The notes under the pieces were generated by a model that worked only from the letters and a program-made list of their open reading frames with translations, was not told where the DNA came from and ran no database searches. From Streptomyces sp. SAI-135 (GTDB taxonomy: Bacteria > Actinomycetota > Actinomycetes > Streptomycetales > Streptomycetaceae): 64,000 nucleotides of DNA. The position numbers and the translations under genes were made by a program. Positions 49,513 to 58,294 of the stretch are shown here, in pieces. How positions within the stretch are numbered: the first letter of the stretch is position 1; every line of letters starts with the position of its first letter. The stretch lies in NCBI RefSeq assembly GCF_029893805.1, contig NZ_JARXYP010000002.1, positions 124,001 to 188,000 of the forward strand, given 5' to 3'.

Positions 49513-51332
49513 CCGGTACTTCCTCTCACTAGCAGGGCGGAACCGCGCGACACTCCGTGCTGTTCCAGGGCCGACACGAGCCGCGGGAGCGCTTCGCGCC
49601 AGTCCGCGACCACCCCGACGTCGACGGAGTCGAACAATGGCGCTGCGGGGTCGCTGTTGATTCCCAGCACCACGGTCGCGCTGCCGACACCGGCCATGTG
49701 CGTGAACTTGCCGCTGGTGCCGATCGCGACGTACAGCCGCGGCGCCACACTGCGGCCGGTCACGCCGATCTGTCGTGCACGCGGCTGCCATCCGCGGTCG
49801 GTGACCTTGCGGGTGGCAGCCAGTTCGGCGCCGAGTACCCGCAGGACCGGATGCAACAGGGGGTAGTCCTCGGGGGGAACCGCCGTGCCCACGCCGACGA
49901 CGGCGCGGGCACGGGCGAGTACGTCGAGGTCGTCGTCGAATTCTCGCAGCGTGGCTCGTGCTCCCCGTCGCGGAAGCACGGTCAGATCCGCTCCCCTGGC
50001 GGCGACGGCGGCACGCGGTTCGAGTACGGGCAGGGCACCGCTGCGGACCGTGATGAAACTAGTGGCGGATCGGCAGGTCACTGACGCGACGAGGCCGCCG
50101 TTAAACATCGGCTTCCAGCAGACCAGTCCGCCCTGTGCGCTGATGGAGACATCGATCGCATCACCCACCAGTCCGGCGTTGAGCCGGGCGGCCGACCTTC
50201 CCGTGATCTCGCGCCCCCACATGGTGGACGGTGCCAGGACGGCCCAGGGAGATCGAGCGGAGCACCACTCGGCGAGCCCTGCGGAGATGTCCTGCTCGGC
50301 GTCCGAACCCGTGATGGTGCGTACCTCGTCGGCCCCCCAAGCTCCTGCGACCGCGAGGGGCGGCGGCACCGGGCCGAGAAGCGTCACCCGTCGTCCAGTC
50401 GGGGCGGCCAGCGCGGCGGCACGCCCCAGCAACTCCCGGGTCAGCCGAGCGCGGCCCTCTTCTGCCAGCACCACGATGTCGCTGCCGCCCTGGTACGGGC
50501 CCGGCTCCGGGACGGGTGGCATCGGTGGCTCGCCAGCGGAGTCGAAGGCACCAAGTTCAGCCAGCTTGCGGACAGCTTTCTGAACCTGGACGTCGACATC
50601 GCCGGCGTACCGCAACCGCAACCGCAGGCGCATGCCCGTGGTCCCCCGAGTGTCCCCGACCTCCGTCATGCTGGCCGCGTCGCCCCACGGGCCAGGCCCC
50701 AGAGTCGCCGCATCCAGGTGGCTGATGCGGTTCTCGGGTACCGCGGCGCACTCGGCCGATCCCGCCTTGGCCGGGTTGATCAGCCGCTCGGCGCAGCTGA
50801 GCAGCGCGGGGAGGGGCAGCTCGGTCCGCAGCCATCCGTCGTCGTGCTCTGCACGCACCAGGAGTGCGAGATCCGTGAGCGTCAGCTCGCGCACACCAGC
50901 CGCCATGGGCAGGCCGAGCAGCTCGGCGATCTGCACCGGTGTCTGGCCCGTCTCGGCGTCCACCGAGTTACGGCCGCACAGAATGAGGTCGAACCGGCCC
51001 AGTCTGCGCAGCGCGGCCGCCAGTGTCTGGGCCGTGGCGAGGGTGTCGCTGCCGGCGAATGCCTCGTCACTGATCAGCACACCCCGGTCCGCTCCGCACG
51101 CGACGGCCTCGCGGAGGCAGTCCTCCGCGGACGGCGGGCCCAGGGTCAGGACGACACACTCGCCGCCGGTCTGACGAGCGAGCTCCACCCCTTGAGCCAC
51201 GGCGCGTCGGCAATAGGGGTTCATCTCCAGCTCGCGCCCGGTCCGGTCCAACCTGCGGTCCGGGCCGAGCCGCAGGCTCTCGAGGCCCGGCACCTGCTTG
51301 ACGAGAACAGCGACCTTCAACGGCCGTACCAC
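49509..51332 (-). CDS. Electron-transfer flavoprotein, fused EtfB-EtfA
   Basis: 607 residues. The first 260 residues are ETF beta (LKVAVLVKQVPGLESLRLG, AVACGADRGVLISD, GRNSVDAETGQTPVQIAELL). Residues 290-607 are ETF alpha (SDIVVLAEEGRARLTRELLG, then the FAD-site block QIGVTGRSVAPRLYVAIGTS and GINSDPAAPLFDSVDVG). ETFs pass electrons between flavoprotein dehydrogenases and acceptors. GTG 51332 is preferred: GGGGGA lies six bases upstream, and the alternative ATG 51362 sits directly at the foot of an 18-bp hairpin. No acyl-CoA/acyl-ACP dehydrogenase partner is seen in the window, which is odd. Confidence 0.9.
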   Translation of the reverse strand: MVRPLKVAVLVKQVPGLESLRLGPDRRLDRTGRELEMNPYCRRAVAQGVELARQTGGECVVLTLGPPSAEDCLREAVACGADRGVLISDEAFAGSDTLATAQTLAAALRRLGRFDLILCGRNSVDAETGQTPVQIAELLGLPMAAGVRELTLTDLALLVRAEHDDGWLRTELPLPALLSCAERLINPAKAGSAECAAVPENRISHLDAATLGPGPWGDAASMTEVGDTRGTTGMRLRLRLRYAGDVDVQVQKAVRKLAELGAFDSAGEPPMPPVPEPGPYQGGSDIVVLAEEGRARLTRELLGRAAALAAPTGRRVTLLGPVPPPLAVAGAWGADEVRTITGSDAEQDISAGLAEWCSARSPWAVLAPSTMWGREITGRSAARLNAGLVGDAIDVSISAQGGLVCWKPMFNGGLVASVTCRSATSFITVRSGALPVLEPRAAVAARGADLTVLPRRGARATLREFDDDLDVLARARAVVGVGTAVPPEDYPLLHPVLRVLGAELAATRKVTDRGWQPRARQIGVTGRSVAPRLYVAIGTSGKFTHMAGVGSATVVLGINSDPAAPLFDSVDVGVVADWREALPRLVSALEQHGVSRGSALLVRGSTG

Positions 51333-51363
51333 TATCGGTCCCCCAGTCTTCCGCTGAGACATG

Positions 51364-51404
51364 AGCCTGGAGTCCGCCGCCTCGTGGGCGGCGGACTCCA
51401 GGCT
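51364..51404 (-). terminator. Perfect 18-bp stem-loop between the diiron-protein and ETF genes
   Basis: AGCCTGGAGTCCGCCGCC pairs with its exact inverse around the loop TCGTG. It begins five bases after the stop of the haem-oxygenase-like gene and ends just before the ATG at 51362. Either it terminates or attenuates the transcript, reducing ETF expression relative to the diiron protein, or it stabilises the upstream mRNA. Confidence 0.6.
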
Positions 51405-51408
51405 TCGG

Positions 51409-52221
51409 TCAGGCCGAAACGAGTTCAGTCGTCGGCTGACCGGAGGTCAGCAGTGCGCTGTCGAGTACGTCCCACAGAGCCACCAGGGCGTCGAGGAACG
51501 CATCGGCTCCCTCCAGGACCAGGGCCTCGGTCTCAGCGTTCAGTACGGAATCGACCGCGGCGATGGCGTTCTTCTCGTGCTGTTGCTCGGCACCGATCTC
51601 GCCCCAGTGCTCCAGCAGGTAGTGCATCTCCTGGTCCTCTAGCGCCGCTTCATAGATGCCGGCGTCCACGAGCGCGATCTTCTCCCCGGGAATGAGGTGA
51701 CGGTTGGAGATCATCTCCAGGGCCAGTGCGGTTCCCAGGTTGCGCAGGGTGGCCTCCCGATCGGACTGCTGCCGGCCGTCGAACACCGCCCTCGCACGCC
51801 GGGTCTGGGCAAGAAGACCGGTCTTCGGGTCGTATCCCGGAAGGTTCTTCAGCAGCTGATCGGAGAATTCCTTCAGCCCCTGCTCGACCAGTTCCTGGTC
51901 GTACAGGTCGCCGAAGACCACGCGGCCGGCGGCTCGGTTCACGATGTACCCGGCCATCGTCGCGAGCTCGGGTCCGTGGTTCTCCTCACTCTCGATGATC
52001 TCCTGGAGCAGTGCGCTCTCCTCGGAGAACCGGTGCATCGCCAGCGCCTCGGGGAACTTGCCCCCGGGACGAGTGGCGTCGCAGAAGTTGCGGATCTGGT
52101 GGAACAGAGCCCCCACGACCGCGCTTTCGGGCCGAACCGCTGCCCAGTGCTCGAAGATCGGGTGGCTGTAGCAGCGATGACGGCGAATGCGGTCGTTGAG
52201 GTCGTCGATGGCGATGGGCAT
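51409..52221 (-). CDS. Haem-oxygenase-like diiron oxidase (iron-containing redox enzyme family)
   Basis: 270 residues, all-helical. It resembles the HO-like diiron oxidases (HDO; relatives of UndA, BesC and SznF-type domains), which use O2 for C-C cleavage, desaturation or N-oxygenation. Candidate iron ligands are in SEENHGPELATMAGYIV and DQEMHYLLEHWGEIG...EQQHEKNA, where E/H pairs lie on long helices. ATG 52221 is used (MPIAIDDLNDRIRRH), with AGAGGAG upstream. It follows a cluster operator site and precedes the ETF. In besABCD-type pathways an HO-like oxidase acts on a chlorinated amino acid made by an Fe/2OG halogenase; such a pairing here is an inference. Confidence 0.78.
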   Translation of the reverse strand: MPIAIDDLNDRIRRHRCYSHPIFEHWAAVRPESAVVGALFHQIRNFCDATRPGGKFPEALAMHRFSEESALLQEIIESEENHGPELATMAGYIVNRAAGRVVFGDLYDQELVEQGLKEFSDQLLKNLPGYDPKTGLLAQTRRARAVFDGRQQSDREATLRNLGTALALEMISNRHLIPGEKIALVDAGIYEAALEDQEMHYLLEHWGEIGAEQQHEKNAIAAVDSVLNAETEALVLEGADAFLDALVALWDVLDSALLTSGQPTTELVSA

Positions 52222-52477
52222 GACGCAGCGCTCCTCTTGGCGATGAGTGGTTGAGGTCCCGGAGCGGCACTCCAAGGGAATTGCAAGACTATTGCGGGAG
52301 CGAGTTCCTCCTGTATTTCTTCAGAGAACTCGGAATGCTCGGAGGACAACAAGAGGAATGACACGGGCGGCTCGTCCAGGGCGAATCCCAAAGCGATGCA
52401 TCACACAATGGTTCGGCCCGACGATGCTAACCCATTCCCCAACTATGATGCCCGCCTCAGCAGCAGTCACCGAGTCG

Positions 52478-52497
52478 CCGTCCGGTCGACAGGACAG
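52478..52497. promoter_or_regulatory. Cluster operator site 2, upstream of the diiron/ETF operon
   Basis: CCGTCCGGTCGACAGGACAG, in the 323-bp gap between the type II thioesterase stop and the diiron-protein start. It differs from the NRPS site at four of 20 bases and keeps the GTCC...GGAC dyad. The rest of this gap (52222-52544) holds no gene. Confidence 0.65.
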
Positions 52498-52544
52498 CGA
52501 AATTCAGATTTCGACCATGGAATGCCCTGGGGGAGCATTTCCCG

Positions 52545-53321
52545 TCACGAGGTGGGCAGGGCCGGCTGGCTCCCCGCCATGACAGCGGTGATGTCGTCGA
52601 CCAGCACAGCGATGACTTCGTCCGCCTGGTCACGGACGAAGAAGTGATCTCCGGCGAAACGCCGGGTACCAAGAAAGCGCTTCGTGTGATGACGCCAGCG
52701 CGCCATCCGTTCAATGGGGGTCACCCCGTCGGCGACGCCACCCATCGCTCTCACCGGAACGCTCAGCGGGTTTCCGTCGGCTCGGTAGGTGTACGTCCGG
52801 CAGAGCCCGAAGTCCGACCGCAGCACGGGAAGCGTGAAGGCCAGCACTTCGGGATCCGACAGCACCTCGGGTGGCACACCGCCGAGACAACGAAGCGTCT
52901 CCACGAACTGTTCGTCGGAGTTCGCCGGGTTCGGCAGACGCTCGATCGGGATGCCCTCGACCAGCCACGAAGCCGAGACGTAGAGCGCCGGCAGGGGCAG
53001 CCCGTAGCGTTCGAGAGCCAGGATCAGCTGGTGCGCGAGGAGTGCGCCCATACTGTGACCGAAGAGCACGTACGGAGGCCGCAGTTCGGGCCCGAGTACG
53101 CTTGCCAGCGTGTCCGCCGCCACCGTGCAGTCGGTAAAGGGCGGCTCCGGATGCCACCCGTGCCGTCCGGGCAGCCGAATCGCCCGGAGCTCCATGGTGG
53201 GCGGGAGCCGATCCGCCCATGCCCGGAACATCGTCGAGCCCCCGCCAGCGCACGGCAGGCAATACAGACGTACTAATGCCGCCGGGCGGGGTGCGTAGAC
53301 GGAGTACCAGGGCGACGACAC
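52545..53321 (-). CDS. Type II thioesterase
   Basis: 258 residues, alpha/beta-hydrolase. It has the oxyanion region LYCLPCAGGGSTMFRAWA, the nucleophile motif FGHSMGALLAHQ and a late His in FAGDHFFV. These enzymes clear mis-primed carrier proteins; in halogenase operons they can also release a chlorinated aminoacyl group from the free carrier protein. The start is a GTG at 53321, one base after the stop of the carrier-protein gene, so it is the last gene of the halogenase operon. A role in transferring the residue to NRPS module 2 is possible but SyrC-type features cannot be judged by eye. Confidence 0.9.
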   Translation of the reverse strand: MSSPWYSVYAPRPAALVRLYCLPCAGGGSTMFRAWADRLPPTMELRAIRLPGRHGWHPEPPFTDCTVAADTLASVLGPELRPPYVLFGHSMGALLAHQLILALERYGLPLPALYVSASWLVEGIPIERLPNPANSDEQFVETLRCLGGVPPEVLSDPEVLAFTLPVLRSDFGLCRTYTYRADGNPLSVPVRAMGGVADGVTPIERMARWRHHTKRFLGTRRFAGDHFFVRDQADEVIAVLVDDITAVMAGSQPALPTS

Positions 53322-53322
53322 C

Positions 53323-53595
53323 TCAGTCGCGCCCCTTTGCTTCGTCGATGGCCCGGGCCAGGCTGCGGAGCGTGGCGTCGGCGTACACCATGTCCGGCGA
53401 GAGGATGTCGGATCCGAACCTCTTCTCCACGCGTTGCAGCAGCTTGATGGCAGTGAGGGAGGTGCCTCCGGACTCGAAGAAGTCGTCCTCGCGGCCGATG
53501 TCCGGCCGATCGAGTAGGTCGCGCCACATCTCCGCGAGTGTGGCCTCCGTCGCTGTCATGGTGCCCGCGGCCGACTGATCGGTCGTTTCGCTCAT
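53323..53595 (-). CDS. Free-standing peptidyl carrier protein
   Basis: 90 residues. The phosphopantetheine attachment motif is FFESGGTSLTAIKLL (the Ser after GGT). The sequence is a single T domain with a disordered start (MSETTDQSAAGTMTATEATL). It overlaps the free-standing A-domain gene by ATGA and is followed immediately by the thioesterase gene. It should carry the amino acid that the halogenase modifies, as SyrB1, CytC2 and KtzC do in their systems. Confidence 0.92.
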   Translation of the reverse strand: MSETTDQSAAGTMTATEATLAEMWRDLLDRPDIGREDDFFESGGTSLTAIKLLQRVEKRFGSDILSPDMVYADATLRSLARAIDEAKGRD

Positions 53596-55214
53596 GGGAT
53601 GAACTCTCCTGATTTCGCTGACGGGGCATGTGCGGTGAGCAGGGCGCGGCGATCGATCTTGCCGTTGGGCGTGAGCGGGAAGCTGTCGCAGAGGTGGATC
53701 TGCGCCGGGACCATGTAGCGCGGCAGTTTGGACGCCAGGTGGTTGCGGAAGCCGGCCGGTGAGGCGCTAGGGCCGGCCGGCACGACGAAGGCCACAAGGG
53801 ACTTGTCGCCGCGGTTGTCGCGAACAGCGACACAACTCTGCTTCACCAGCGGATGGCTGTTCAGATGATGGGTGATCTCTCCCAGTTCGATCCGGAAACT
53901 ATTGATCTTGACCTGGTCGTCCAACCGGCCTTCGAAGACCACGTCCCCGTGGGGCAGGAGGCTGCCCAGGTCACCCGTCCGGTAGAGGCGTTCCCGGGTA
54001 CCGTCGATGCGCCGGTGGACGAAGGCCGCCCGTGTGAGGTCAGGCCGGCCGAGGTATCCGGCCGCCAGGCCGTCGCCGGCCAAGCAGATCTCACCAACCT
54101 CTCCCGGCTCGCACAGGCGTCCCGCGTCGTCGGCGAGCACATACAGCCTGGTGTTCTGGATCGGTCGTCCGATAGGCAGCGGAACACCCTCCCGCGGCGG
54201 CTGGTCAACCGGGAACCAGGTCCCGATGCAGGTGCATTCGGTCGGCCCGTACAGGTTGACCACGCGGCCCGGCCCGTATCTCTCCAGGGCCTTCGTCATG
54301 TGCCGGTGCGAATGGGCCTCGCCACCGCTGGTTATGGTGGCGACCGTGTCCAGCGCCTCCGGGGCTTCGTCCACCACCGAGTTGAACAGGGCTGTCGTCA
54401 GCAGGAGGATGTTGACGCCGCCCTCCTTGATGACACGGTCGAGGTGTGACAGCTGGATCGGCTCCGCGGGATACATCACGGATGTCCCGCCATTGAGCAG
54501 CGCACCCCAGATCTCCCACGTCGCGATGTCGAAGGTCACCGGTGTCACCTGCAGCACGCGGCTGTGCTCGTCCAGCGGGCCGTAGCTCGCACTGTGTACG
54601 AGGCGGACGATGCCACGGTGGAAGATCGGCACGCCCTTCGCCCGACCGGTCGAGCCCGAGGTGAAGTTGATGCAGGCGATGCTCTCCGGTCCGGCCGGGC
54701 AGACGGGGTTGGTGCCGAGCGGGCGCAGTGTCTCTTCGCCGATCTGCACGACACGGCAGCCAGCGTCCTGTGTCCGCTTCTCCAGCAGAGGGGCCTGATC
54801 GCTGAGCAACAGCTCGCAGTTGGCATCGTCGAGCACGGCGTGCAGTCGCTCGTCCGGCCACTGGATGTCCACGGGAACGTAGGTTCCGCCACACTTGAGG
54901 ACACCCAGCAGCGCCACGAGCATCTCCGGCGACCGGGCTACGCACACCGCCACGGTCGTGCCTTCGCGGACGCCCTGTGTCGCCAGATCCAGGGCCAGCC
55001 CGTTCGCAAGGTGGTTCAGTCGGCGGTAGCTGAGCGTGCGTTCGCCCTGGCGGACGGCGGAGGCGTCCGGGCGGAGGTCCGCCCAGAATTCGAAGCGCTC
55101 CACCACGTTGCTGTCCCGGGGATAGGGCACCGCTGTCCGGTTGATCTCCTGATGGATCAGCAGCGCCGCCTCGGAACAGATCACGACTTCCGTGTCGATT
55201 CCCTCGGTCCTCAT
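53592..55214 (-). CDS. Free-standing amino-acid adenylation enzyme
   Basis: 540 residues, one A domain. Core motifs are intact: NFTSGSTGRAKGV (A3), VNLYGPTECTCIG (A5), RLYRTGDLGSLL (A7), DDQVKINSFRIELGEI (A8) and TPNGKIDRRALL with the catalytic Lys (A10). The binding-pocket code read by eye is DIWLTGLCI(K), which I cannot match to a known substrate. It lies between the halogenase gene (ATGA overlap at 55211-55214) and the carrier protein (ATGA overlap). It should load the carrier with the halogenation substrate; by family precedent the candidates are Thr, Val, Ile or a relative. Confidence 0.92.
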   Translation of the reverse strand: MRTEGIDTEVVICSEAALLIHQEINRTAVPYPRDSNVVERFEFWADLRPDASAVRQGERTLSYRRLNHLANGLALDLATQGVREGTTVAVCVARSPEMLVALLGVLKCGGTYVPVDIQWPDERLHAVLDDANCELLLSDQAPLLEKRTQDAGCRVVQIGEETLRPLGTNPVCPAGPESIACINFTSGSTGRAKGVPIFHRGIVRLVHSASYGPLDEHSRVLQVTPVTFDIATWEIWGALLNGGTSVMYPAEPIQLSHLDRVIKEGGVNILLLTTALFNSVVDEAPEALDTVATITSGGEAHSHRHMTKALERYGPGRVVNLYGPTECTCIGTWFPVDQPPREGVPLPIGRPIQNTRLYVLADDAGRLCEPGEVGEICLAGDGLAAGYLGRPDLTRAAFVHRRIDGTRERLYRTGDLGSLLPHGDVVFEGRLDDQVKINSFRIELGEITHHLNSHPLVKQSCVAVRDNRGDKSLVAFVVPAGPSASPAGFRNHLASKLPRYMVPAQIHLCDSFPLTPNGKIDRRALLTAHAPSAKSGEFIP

Positions 55215-56161
55215 CGCACCTCGAACGGCACACCGTTGATCGTGCGGTCGGTGAAACGGTTGTGCCCGAACCGGTCCTCGCCGGAGATCAGCACACAGCC
55301 CCATTTGTCGAGGCTGACCTCGACCCCGTACTCAGAGAGGGTGTCCTGGTATGGGTACACGCGGACCGCCGTGGGGACGTATCGTGCGGTGAAGCCCAGG
55401 CGCATCTTGTCCGTCAGCCCGCTGTGCGGGTGCGATGCGTGCATGAGCGTCGACCAGAACATGATGGCCTGGCCCTGACGCATGACCATCGACTTCGCCC
55501 GGGACTCGTCCGGGCTCCAGTTCGGGTCCTTCTGCAGTTGCCGGTAGTCGTAGCCATAGAACCCCCGCCGGACCCCGTTCTTGACGCTCTGGTTGATGCG
55601 GTCCGCGTCGTACTCGATGGCCTTGTTCTCGTCGTAGTTCATCGTCCTGTGTGAGCCCGGGATGAACTGAAGACAGCCGTTCTCGATCGTCGAGTCCGTG
55701 AAGGCGGTCCACACCGTCAGGGCGCCACCGAAGCCCGCGTCCTCGGGCCATACGATCTGCGGGTACTTGCCCACGTTGGCGAAGTTGTCCGCCTGGTGCC
55801 AGTCGGTCCCTTCGTCGCCGGGGTACTTGGGGAAGAACTCGGTGCGCCAGCACAGAGCGTCGGTTCCGAGGACACTCGTCACGCGGTCGACGATCTCCGC
55901 CCGGGTTATGTGCCTGGCCAGGAAGTCGACGTCCAGGTGCCGGTCATAGCTAGCCAGGTTGGTGGTCCCGGACAGCGCGTCCCCTTGGTGATAGACACCC
56001 TGCCGGCTGTCGATCAGCTTGGGCCGCATAGCTTGCAGCGCAGACTCCATCTCGCCGGGTGCGTACACATCGAAGGGGCCGATGAATCCATCACGCTGAA
56101 ACTGCTCGAGCTCTTGGGCGCTCAATGCGTGACTGACCGCCGCGCCCGCGGATTTCGCCAT
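55211..56161 (-). CDS. Non-haem Fe(II)/2-oxoglutarate halogenase, SyrB2/KtzD type
   Basis: 316 residues, PhyH-like fold. The iron site reads DWHQADNF: the usual HxD carboxylate is replaced by Ala (HQA), the hallmark of halogenases such as SyrB2, where chloride takes the place of the Asp. The surrounding text ([47 protein letters not shown]) and the distal HASHPHSG...[11 protein letters not shown] supply the second His and the 2OG-binding Arg. Length fits the family (about 310). ATG 56161 is used. Such enzymes chlorinate unactivated carbons of aminoacyl groups bound to a free carrier protein, which is encoded two genes downstream. Confidence 0.93.
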   Translation of the reverse strand: MAKSAGAAVSHALSAQELEQFQRDGFIGPFDVYAPGEMESALQAMRPKLIDSRQGVYHQGDALSGTTNLASYDRHLDVDFLARHITRAEIVDRVTSVLGTDALCWRTEFFPKYPGDEGTDWHQADNFANVGKYPQIVWPEDAGFGGALTVWTAFTDSTIENGCLQFIPGSHRTMNYDENKAIEYDADRINQSVKNGVRRGFYGYDYRQLQKDPNWSPDESRAKSMVMRQGQAIMFWSTLMHASHPHSGLTDKMRLGFTARYVPTAVRVYPYQDTLSEYGVEVSLDKWGCVLISGEDRFGHNRFTDRTINGVPFEVR

Positions 56162-56333
56162 GTGGCTTCGCCTCTCGGAGATTCTTAGCAATGCAAGCGG
56201 CGCCGACCGGTCGCCATCGGTGCTTGGGAATCCAGGAATCACCGCATTCCGCGCCGCGTGGTCCGAGCATAGGGCGCTCCCCGGTACGAGGAAAGACTCA
56301 TCAGGGCTCCTCGTATTTCACAGTGGAGATTTC

Positions 56334-56353
56334 CCGTCCCGTCCACAGGACAC
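56334..56353. promoter_or_regulatory. Cluster operator site 5, between the halogenase operon and the mbtH-like gene
   Basis: CCGTCCCGTCCACAGGACAC, the most divergent of the five sites but with the GTCC...GGAC dyad kept. It lies in the 380-bp divergent gap between the halogenase start (56161) and the MbtH-like start (56542), so it can serve both. No gene is seen in that gap. Confidence 0.55.
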
Positions 56354-56541
56354 GAAGTACGTGCGACTCTGCGCATCGGAAGGACTTCTGCAGCCCGGGA
56401 AGAGAAATCTCTTACGCCGCTCCGGAAGGTCATGCGAGAATTTTTCTGGACCCTGCGATCACAGCAGTCCAGGTTCTTCCAGAGATCGCCAGTTCCTTAG
56501 GGCTGACTCGTCACACCGAGTATCAAGAATCGGAGTTGATC

Positions 56542-56778
56542 ATGAACGGAAATCCCTTTGACGACGAGGACGGGCGGTTCTTCGTCCTGGTGAACGACGA
56601 GGAACAGCACTCCCTGTGGCCGTCGTTCGCCGAGGTACCTTCCGGTTGGCGGGTCGTCTTCGGCGAAGCTGATCGCCAGGAGTGTCTTCAGTACGTGGAG
56701 GAAAACTGGACGGATCTCCGGCCGAAGAGCCTTCAGGAGGCGATGGCCGCAGACCAGGTGGTGGCCAGCGGTGCCTGA
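56542..56778 (+). CDS. MbtH-like NRPS accessory protein
   Basis: 78 residues. It carries the family signature: [20 protein letters not shown], then [18 protein letters not shown] and [11 protein letters not shown]. MbtH-like proteins bind A domains and are often needed for their folding and activity. The start MNGNPFDD is chosen because the open frame upstream has no family match. It is the only MbtH-like gene in the window and probably serves all A domains of the cluster. Confidence 0.95.
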   Translation: MNGNPFDDEDGRFFVLVNDEEQHSLWPSFAEVPSGWRVVFGEADRQECLQYVEENWTDLRPKSLQEAMAADQVVASGA

Positions 56779-56810
56779 GAAGGAACGCGTCCGCTAGACG
56801 CACGCGAGAG

Positions 56811-56839
56811 GGGCCCGGCGCACGCATCGCGCCGGGCCC
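56811..56839. terminator. Bidirectional terminator between the mbtH-like and ornithine monooxygenase genes
   Basis: GGGCCCGGCGC and GCGCCGGGCCC form a perfect 11-bp stem with a 7-base loop. The two genes converge here (stops at 56778 and 56863), so the hairpin can end both transcripts. Confidence 0.7.
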
Positions 56840-56862
56840 GCCTCATGCGCACGTCCTTCTGC

Positions 56863-58200
56863 TCATCTTCCCGCAGGCTCGGCGGGGAGGGCCTGGGCGA
56901 GTTCCCGTTCCACCCGTCGGTGGCTGATCACGGATTCCGTGATCTCCCCACTGCGCACAGCGATGTTGGACAGCAGGGACGATGTCAGTCCGTGCGTGTG
57001 CTCCGTTCCGCCCTGGAGGTATATTCCGCAGCCCAGTTCTGGGTCGGCCACGAGGCGGTAGTCCCGCCCCACTCGGTGGCGGCCGGCCGCGTCGCGCAGG
57101 CAGTGCCGGTCCAGCTCGCCGAGAAGGTGAGTCGCCTCCATGTTGTGGTAGCCCGTGGCGAACACGCAGACGTCTACTACGATCTCCTGCACATCGCTGC
57201 TCGACACCAGGACGCGTGTCTCGTCGCCGTCACGCTTGACCTCCGTCACCCGGCTGAGATTCAGCACGTGCAGCCGCCGGCCGCCCCGGACGTCCTCGTC
57301 ATAGGAACGGCGGTACAGATCCCTGATGACTTCGTCGTCGGCCACCGAGTAGTTGGTGTTGCGGTGGTAGTCCCAGAACGCCTGTCGCGTCTGCTCCGTT
57401 CCGAAGTAGTAGTCGTCCACGGCGCCCGGATCGAACACCTGGTTGGCGAAGGGCGTGTCGTCCGCCAGCGCGTACCCGTACGACGGCACGATGGCGTACA
57501 CCTGGGCATGGGGCACGGTGTCGTACATGAAGCGGGTGATCTCGGCCGCGCTCTGACCCGCTCCGACCACCGCGACGGACGTGATGTCCGCCGGATTCGT
57601 CTCCCGGAATCGCGTCAGGAACTCCGAGCTGTGCCACACGCGGTCGTCCTGCTGGATGCCTTCCGGCATACGAGGGACCAGGCCCGTAGAGATGACGACG
57701 TTCCGCGCCCGCACCGACTCGACCAGGGGGCTCCCCCGCCTACACACGTCCACCTCCAGGTACGCCGGGGTGCCGGCTGTGTCGCTGGCTGGAGACTGCC
57801 GCAGGCCGATCACCTCCGAGCCGTAGAGGACCTGGTCCGTGAACTGCGCCGCCACCCACTCCAGATACTTGTGGAACTCCTGCCTAGTGGGAAAGAAGGT
57901 CTGGTTGTTGATGAAGCCAGCCAGGCGGCCCGAGGCATGCAGATATGACACGAAGCTGTAGCGGGAGGCCGGGTTACGGAGGGTGGCGACGTCTTTCAGG
58001 AAGGGAATCTGCATCGTCGCAGAGGGGAGCAGCATGTTTCGGTGCCATCCGAAGGACTCCTGCCGTTCGACGAAGAGCCCGGTGATCCGTTCGTTCGGGT
58101 TGTGCGTGTTGTGTTCTTCAAGAGCAACGGCCAGCGACAGGTTGGACGGTCCAAACCCCACACCGATCACGTCGTAAAGCGCAGATGTACGAACAGCCAC
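56863..58200 (-). CDS. L-ornithine N5-monooxygenase, KtzI-like, first step to piperazic acid
   Basis: 445 residues. FAD site DVIGVGFGPSNLSLAVAL at the N-terminus, NADPH site SVAVVGAGQSAAEITRF in the middle, and the family's FATGYHNME near the C-terminus. In kutzneride-type pathways KtzI hydroxylates ornithine at N5, and the haem protein KtzT then closes the N-N bond. A KtzT-like gene lies 1.6 kb away and two A domains share a piperazate-like code, so this role is favoured over hydroxamate siderophore synthesis. GTG 58200 is chosen because GGAGGG lies seven bases upstream; ATG 58227 is possible. Preceded by operator site 3. Confidence 0.92.
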   Translation of the reverse strand: MAVRTSALYDVIGVGFGPSNLSLAVALEEHNTHNPNERITGLFVERQESFGWHRNMLLPSATMQIPFLKDVATLRNPASRYSFVSYLHASGRLAGFINNQTFFPTRQEFHKYLEWVAAQFTDQVLYGSEVIGLRQSPASDTAGTPAYLEVDVCRRGSPLVESVRARNVVISTGLVPRMPEGIQQDDRVWHSSEFLTRFRETNPADITSVAVVGAGQSAAEITRFMYDTVPHAQVYAIVPSYGYALADDTPFANQVFDPGAVDDYYFGTEQTRQAFWDYHRNTNYSVADDEVIRDLYRRSYDEDVRGGRRLHVLNLSRVTEVKRDGDETRVLVSSSDVQEIVVDVCVFATGYHNMEATHLLGELDRHCLRDAAGRHRVGRDYRLVADPELGCGIYLQGGTEHTHGLTSSLLSNIAVRSGEITESVISHRRVERELAQALPAEPAGR

Positions 58201-58247
58201 AGAACTTCCCTCCACGAGTGCCGCCATCGGCAGCATTGTTTTCACCG

Positions 58248-58267
58248 TCGTCCGGTCGACAGGACAG
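58248..58267. promoter_or_regulatory. Cluster operator site 3, upstream of the ornithine monooxygenase gene
   Basis: TCGTCCGGTCGACAGGACAG, 48 bp upstream of the GTG start. It matches site 2 at 19 of 20 bases. Confidence 0.68.
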
Positions 58268-58294
58268 TGCTGAGTCGCTGTTCCTGGCGCCGAA

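Noticed and set aside
55211..56161. Phytanoyl-CoA-type hydroxylase
   Set aside because: The iron motif is HQA, not HxD, and the surrounding sequence follows SyrB2/KtzD; a hydroxylase would need the Asp.
56863..58200. Hydroxamate siderophore pathway
   Set aside because: No acyl/formyl transferase or NIS synthetase is present, and a piperazate synthase is adjacent.
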